The position numbers were made by a program, and so were the translations under genes. From an uncultured Ignavibacteriota bacterium (GTDB lineage Bacteria > Bacteroidota > Ignavibacteria > Tepidaquicellales > Tepidaquicellaceae): DNA of 5,602 nucleotides. Shown piece by piece: positions 4,938 through 5,602 of the stretch. Location: contig CALGOI010000415.1 in assembly GCA_937959065.1 (NCBI GenBank), positions 1 through 5,602 on the forward strand, written 5' to 3'. The notes beneath the pieces were generated by a model. It did not search any database and was not told the DNA's origin. It worked only from the letters and a program-made list of their open reading frames with translations. Each line of letters opens with the position of its first letter. The first letter of the stretch is position 1.

Positions 4938-5039
4938 AACTTTTAAGGTGGACGGCGGACCACCTTATTTTTGGTATTCGGGCGGAACCCCGGGTCGTTA
5001 AAACCCAGGAGTTTCATATCCTACCGTCCGTGAAAAAAA
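4938..5039 (-). ncRNA. Structured leader B with the same alternative-pairing layout as leader A
   Basis: A 102-base non-coding gap. The proximal hairpin is perfect: 4944-4951 (TAAGGTGG) with 4960-4967 (CCACCTTA), loop of 8. On the minus strand its 3' arm lies 4 bases after the loop side and ends just before AAAGTT and ATG 4937. Bases 4950-4955 (GGACGG), spanning the stem end and loop, also pair perfectly with 5024-5029 (CCGTCC), giving a long-range helix that competes with the hairpin or forms a pseudoknot. Between them is a 7-bp hairpin, 4989-4995 with 5003-5009. One pair in it (4991/5007) is G-U in the minus-strand RNA but C-A on the plus strand, which favours the minus strand as the functional transcript. 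It may be a switch, attenuator or RNA-processing signal. Confidence 0.5.
4944..4972 (+). terminator. Hairpin plus T5 in plus orientation, antisense to the genes
   Basis: Read on the plus strand, the 8-bp GC-containing stem 4944-4951/4960-4967 is followed by TTTTT (4968-4972), the form of a Rho-independent terminator. No plus-strand gene is visible upstream, so it could stop antisense transcription or be a by-product of the leader B hairpin described on the other strand. Confidence 0.3.
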
Positions 5040-5243
5040 TTATCCTTCTTTTTCTGCCGCTTCGGCTTTCTCAATTAAACTCTGTGCAACCTGCCTCGCC
5101 TGTTCCGGTGTAAATCCTATCCAGGCTATCGGCTTTCCAAACTCCATTACCACTTTTCCTGGGACATTACCAATACCGATTTGGATCTCTCCTTCGTCGG
5201 TTTCGGTTAATTTGCCTTCCGGGAACTTACCAGTAGTTCCTAT
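5040..5243 (-). CDS. Small hypothetical protein with apparent ATA start, about 67 residues
   Basis: The frame ending at TAA 5040-5042 is clearly protein-like: GTTGKFPEGKLTETDEGE, then strands IQIGIGNVPGKVVMEFGKPIAWIGF and a helix TPEQARQVAQSLIEKAEAAEKEG. The order of a short beta-hairpin ending 'DFGxPVxWLGL'-like followed by a 'TPEQA..LA..L..KA' helix recalls a small phage or prophage domain of unknown function that I have seen only as hypothetical. No ATG, GTG or TTG lies between the upstream in-frame TAA (5247-5249) and the conserved-looking part. ATA at 5243 sits where a start belongs, six bases after AATTAAACA. So the start is a rare AUA, a mutated ATG, or the gene is reached by -1 shift from ATG 5266 (MRQTGIKQ). 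Alternatively it is the second half of a 100-codon gene from ATG 5342 interrupted by TAA. Confidence 0.65.
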   Translation of the reverse strand: MGTTGKFPEGKLTETDEGEIQIGIGNVPGKVVMEFGKPIAWIGFTPEQARQVAQSLIEKAEAAEKEG

Positions 5244-5246
5244 TGT

Positions 5247-5342
5247 TTAATTCCTGTTTGCCGCATGATTTAGGGCTTTGTTTATTTGATCTGTGTTTTG
5301 AAAAAAACTCGGTGGTAATCCTTCTCCGCCGTGATGTGCCAT
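5247..5342 (-). CDS. Very small ORF, 31 residues
   Basis: ATG 5342 to TAA 5247-5249, beginning 8 bases after the previous stop in an A-rich context (AAATAAATAAAGCTATG). The peptide has a Gly/His-rich start (MAHHGGEGLPPSFF) and a short helix (QNTDQINKALNHAANRN). It is in the same frame as the gene at 5040-5243, separated only by the TAA, so it could be either an independent mini-gene or the N-terminal part of one 100-codon gene broken by an ochre codon. The short length makes the call uncertain. Nothing about function can be read. Confidence 0.5.
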   Translation of the reverse strand: MAHHGGEGLPPSFFQNTDQINKALNHAANRN

Positions 5343-5350
5343 AGCTTTAT

Positions 5351-5581
5351 TTATTTAATTTTAAAATATACCCAGCCAAATAGGTGCTTATATCCTTCCT
5401 GGTAAGTCCGGCTACTCGGCTGGTGGTTAATATCCTGGTAAAATCTCCAAATTATCTTTTTAAACGGTATCATACTCTTTGGTTTATTTTTGACTCTCAA
5501 ATCAACAACTTCAACTTTCGATAAATCTCCCTTGAACTCAAATGCCTTTCTTAATTCCTCTAGCCAAGTTTTATATTCTTG
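5351..5581 (-). CDS. Small hypothetical protein, at least 76 residues; start lost or recoded
   Basis: The frame ends at TAA 5351-5353 and is convincingly coding: QEYKTWLEELRKAFEFKGD, then KVEVVDLRVKNKPKSMIPFKKIIWRFYQDIN and TYQEGYKHLFGWVYFKIK. It is basic with five aromatic-rich patches and no signal peptide. In the direction of the start it meets an in-frame TAG at 5582-5584, preceded by ACA and TTG (5588-5590) and then TAA at 5597-5599. Reading TAG as Gln with a TTG start would give the ordinary-looking N-terminus (M)TQQEYKTWL. Otherwise the start was lost by mutation or error. No ATG occurs between the window edge and position 5500. The next gene begins 8 bases after its stop, so it belongs to the same transcript. 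Function not recognised. Confidence 0.6.
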   Translation of the reverse strand, partial: QEYKTWLEELRKAFEFKGDLSKVEVVDLRVKNKPKSMIPFKKIIWRFYQDINHQPSSRTYQEGYKHLFGWVYFKIK

Positions 5582-5602
5582 CTATGTCAAAATTGATTAC
5601 TT

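Noticed and set aside
4938..5030. A tRNA gene on the minus strand (7-bp acceptor-like stem ending TCC-A, hairpin with TAA at the anticodon position)
   Set aside because: No GG-containing D-loop, no T-arm with TTCRANN loop, 80 nt between acceptor strands and a pyrimidine at position 37; it fits a leader RNA better than a tRNA.
5573..5602. Start of a divergent plus-strand gene (ATG TCA AAA TTG ATT ACT at the right edge)
   Set aside because: Only about six codons are visible and they overlap the minus-strand frame region; too little to support.
1..5602. CRISPR array, insertion sequence or inverted terminal repeats
   Set aside because: No regularly spaced direct repeats, transposase-like frame or flanking inverted repeats were seen on reading both strands.

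Overview
The window looks like part of a tailed-phage or prophage structural region, probably infecting a Bacteroidetes-type host. All convincing genes lie on the minus strand, so transcription runs from about 5602 down to 1. They are short, tightly packed and often overlap by a few bases. The host guess rests on three points: start codons are preceded by A/T-rich sequence rather than Shine-Dalgarno motifs, the one secreted protein has a signal peptide ending in His-Ala-Gln, and no TAG stop closes any gene (about eight TAA and five TGA). It is an inference, not a taxonomic call.

Layout in order of transcription. At 5602-5040 are three very small genes whose starts are irregular: one opens only after an in-frame TAG, one is a 31-residue ORF, and one has ATA where ATG is expected. 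At 5039-4938 is a structured non-coding segment leading into a 141-residue unknown protein (4937-4512). A second structured non-coding segment (4511-4330) leads into a small protein with a DnaJ-type Cys4 zinc knuckle (4329-3991). Then come a secreted small protein (3966-3616), two unknown proteins (3578-3237 and 3240-2773), a protein with a possible helix-turn-helix N-terminus (2783-2379), a helical unknown (2367-2002) and a beta-rich unknown (2051-1695). After a weak terminator hairpin come a short acidic protein that appears to need a -1 frame correction (1654-1467), a third structured leader (1466-1392), an excisionase-like small basic protein (1391-1101) and an AT-rich dyad. The window ends in the first 353 codons of a portal protein (1061 to the left edge).

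The portal is the only gene whose function I recognise. A portal forms the dodecameric ring at the capsid vertex through which DNA is packaged, so the neighbours are plausibly packaging, head or accessory genes, but their sequences do not show a role. No terminase, integrase, tRNA, CRISPR array or insertion sequence is visible.

The most interesting signal is non-coding. Two leaders (4343-4415 and 4944-5029) share the same architecture: a hairpin with an AGGTG/CACCT stem just before the start codon, whose loop and inner stem bases can pair instead with a segment 55-70 nt further upstream. The distal pairing sequences differ between the copies (GAGTCT/AGACTC against ACGG/CCGT) yet both keep complementarity, which suggests a conserved RNA switch or pseudoknot. 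A third leader (1411-1457) resembles a tRNA acceptor/T-arm minihelix.
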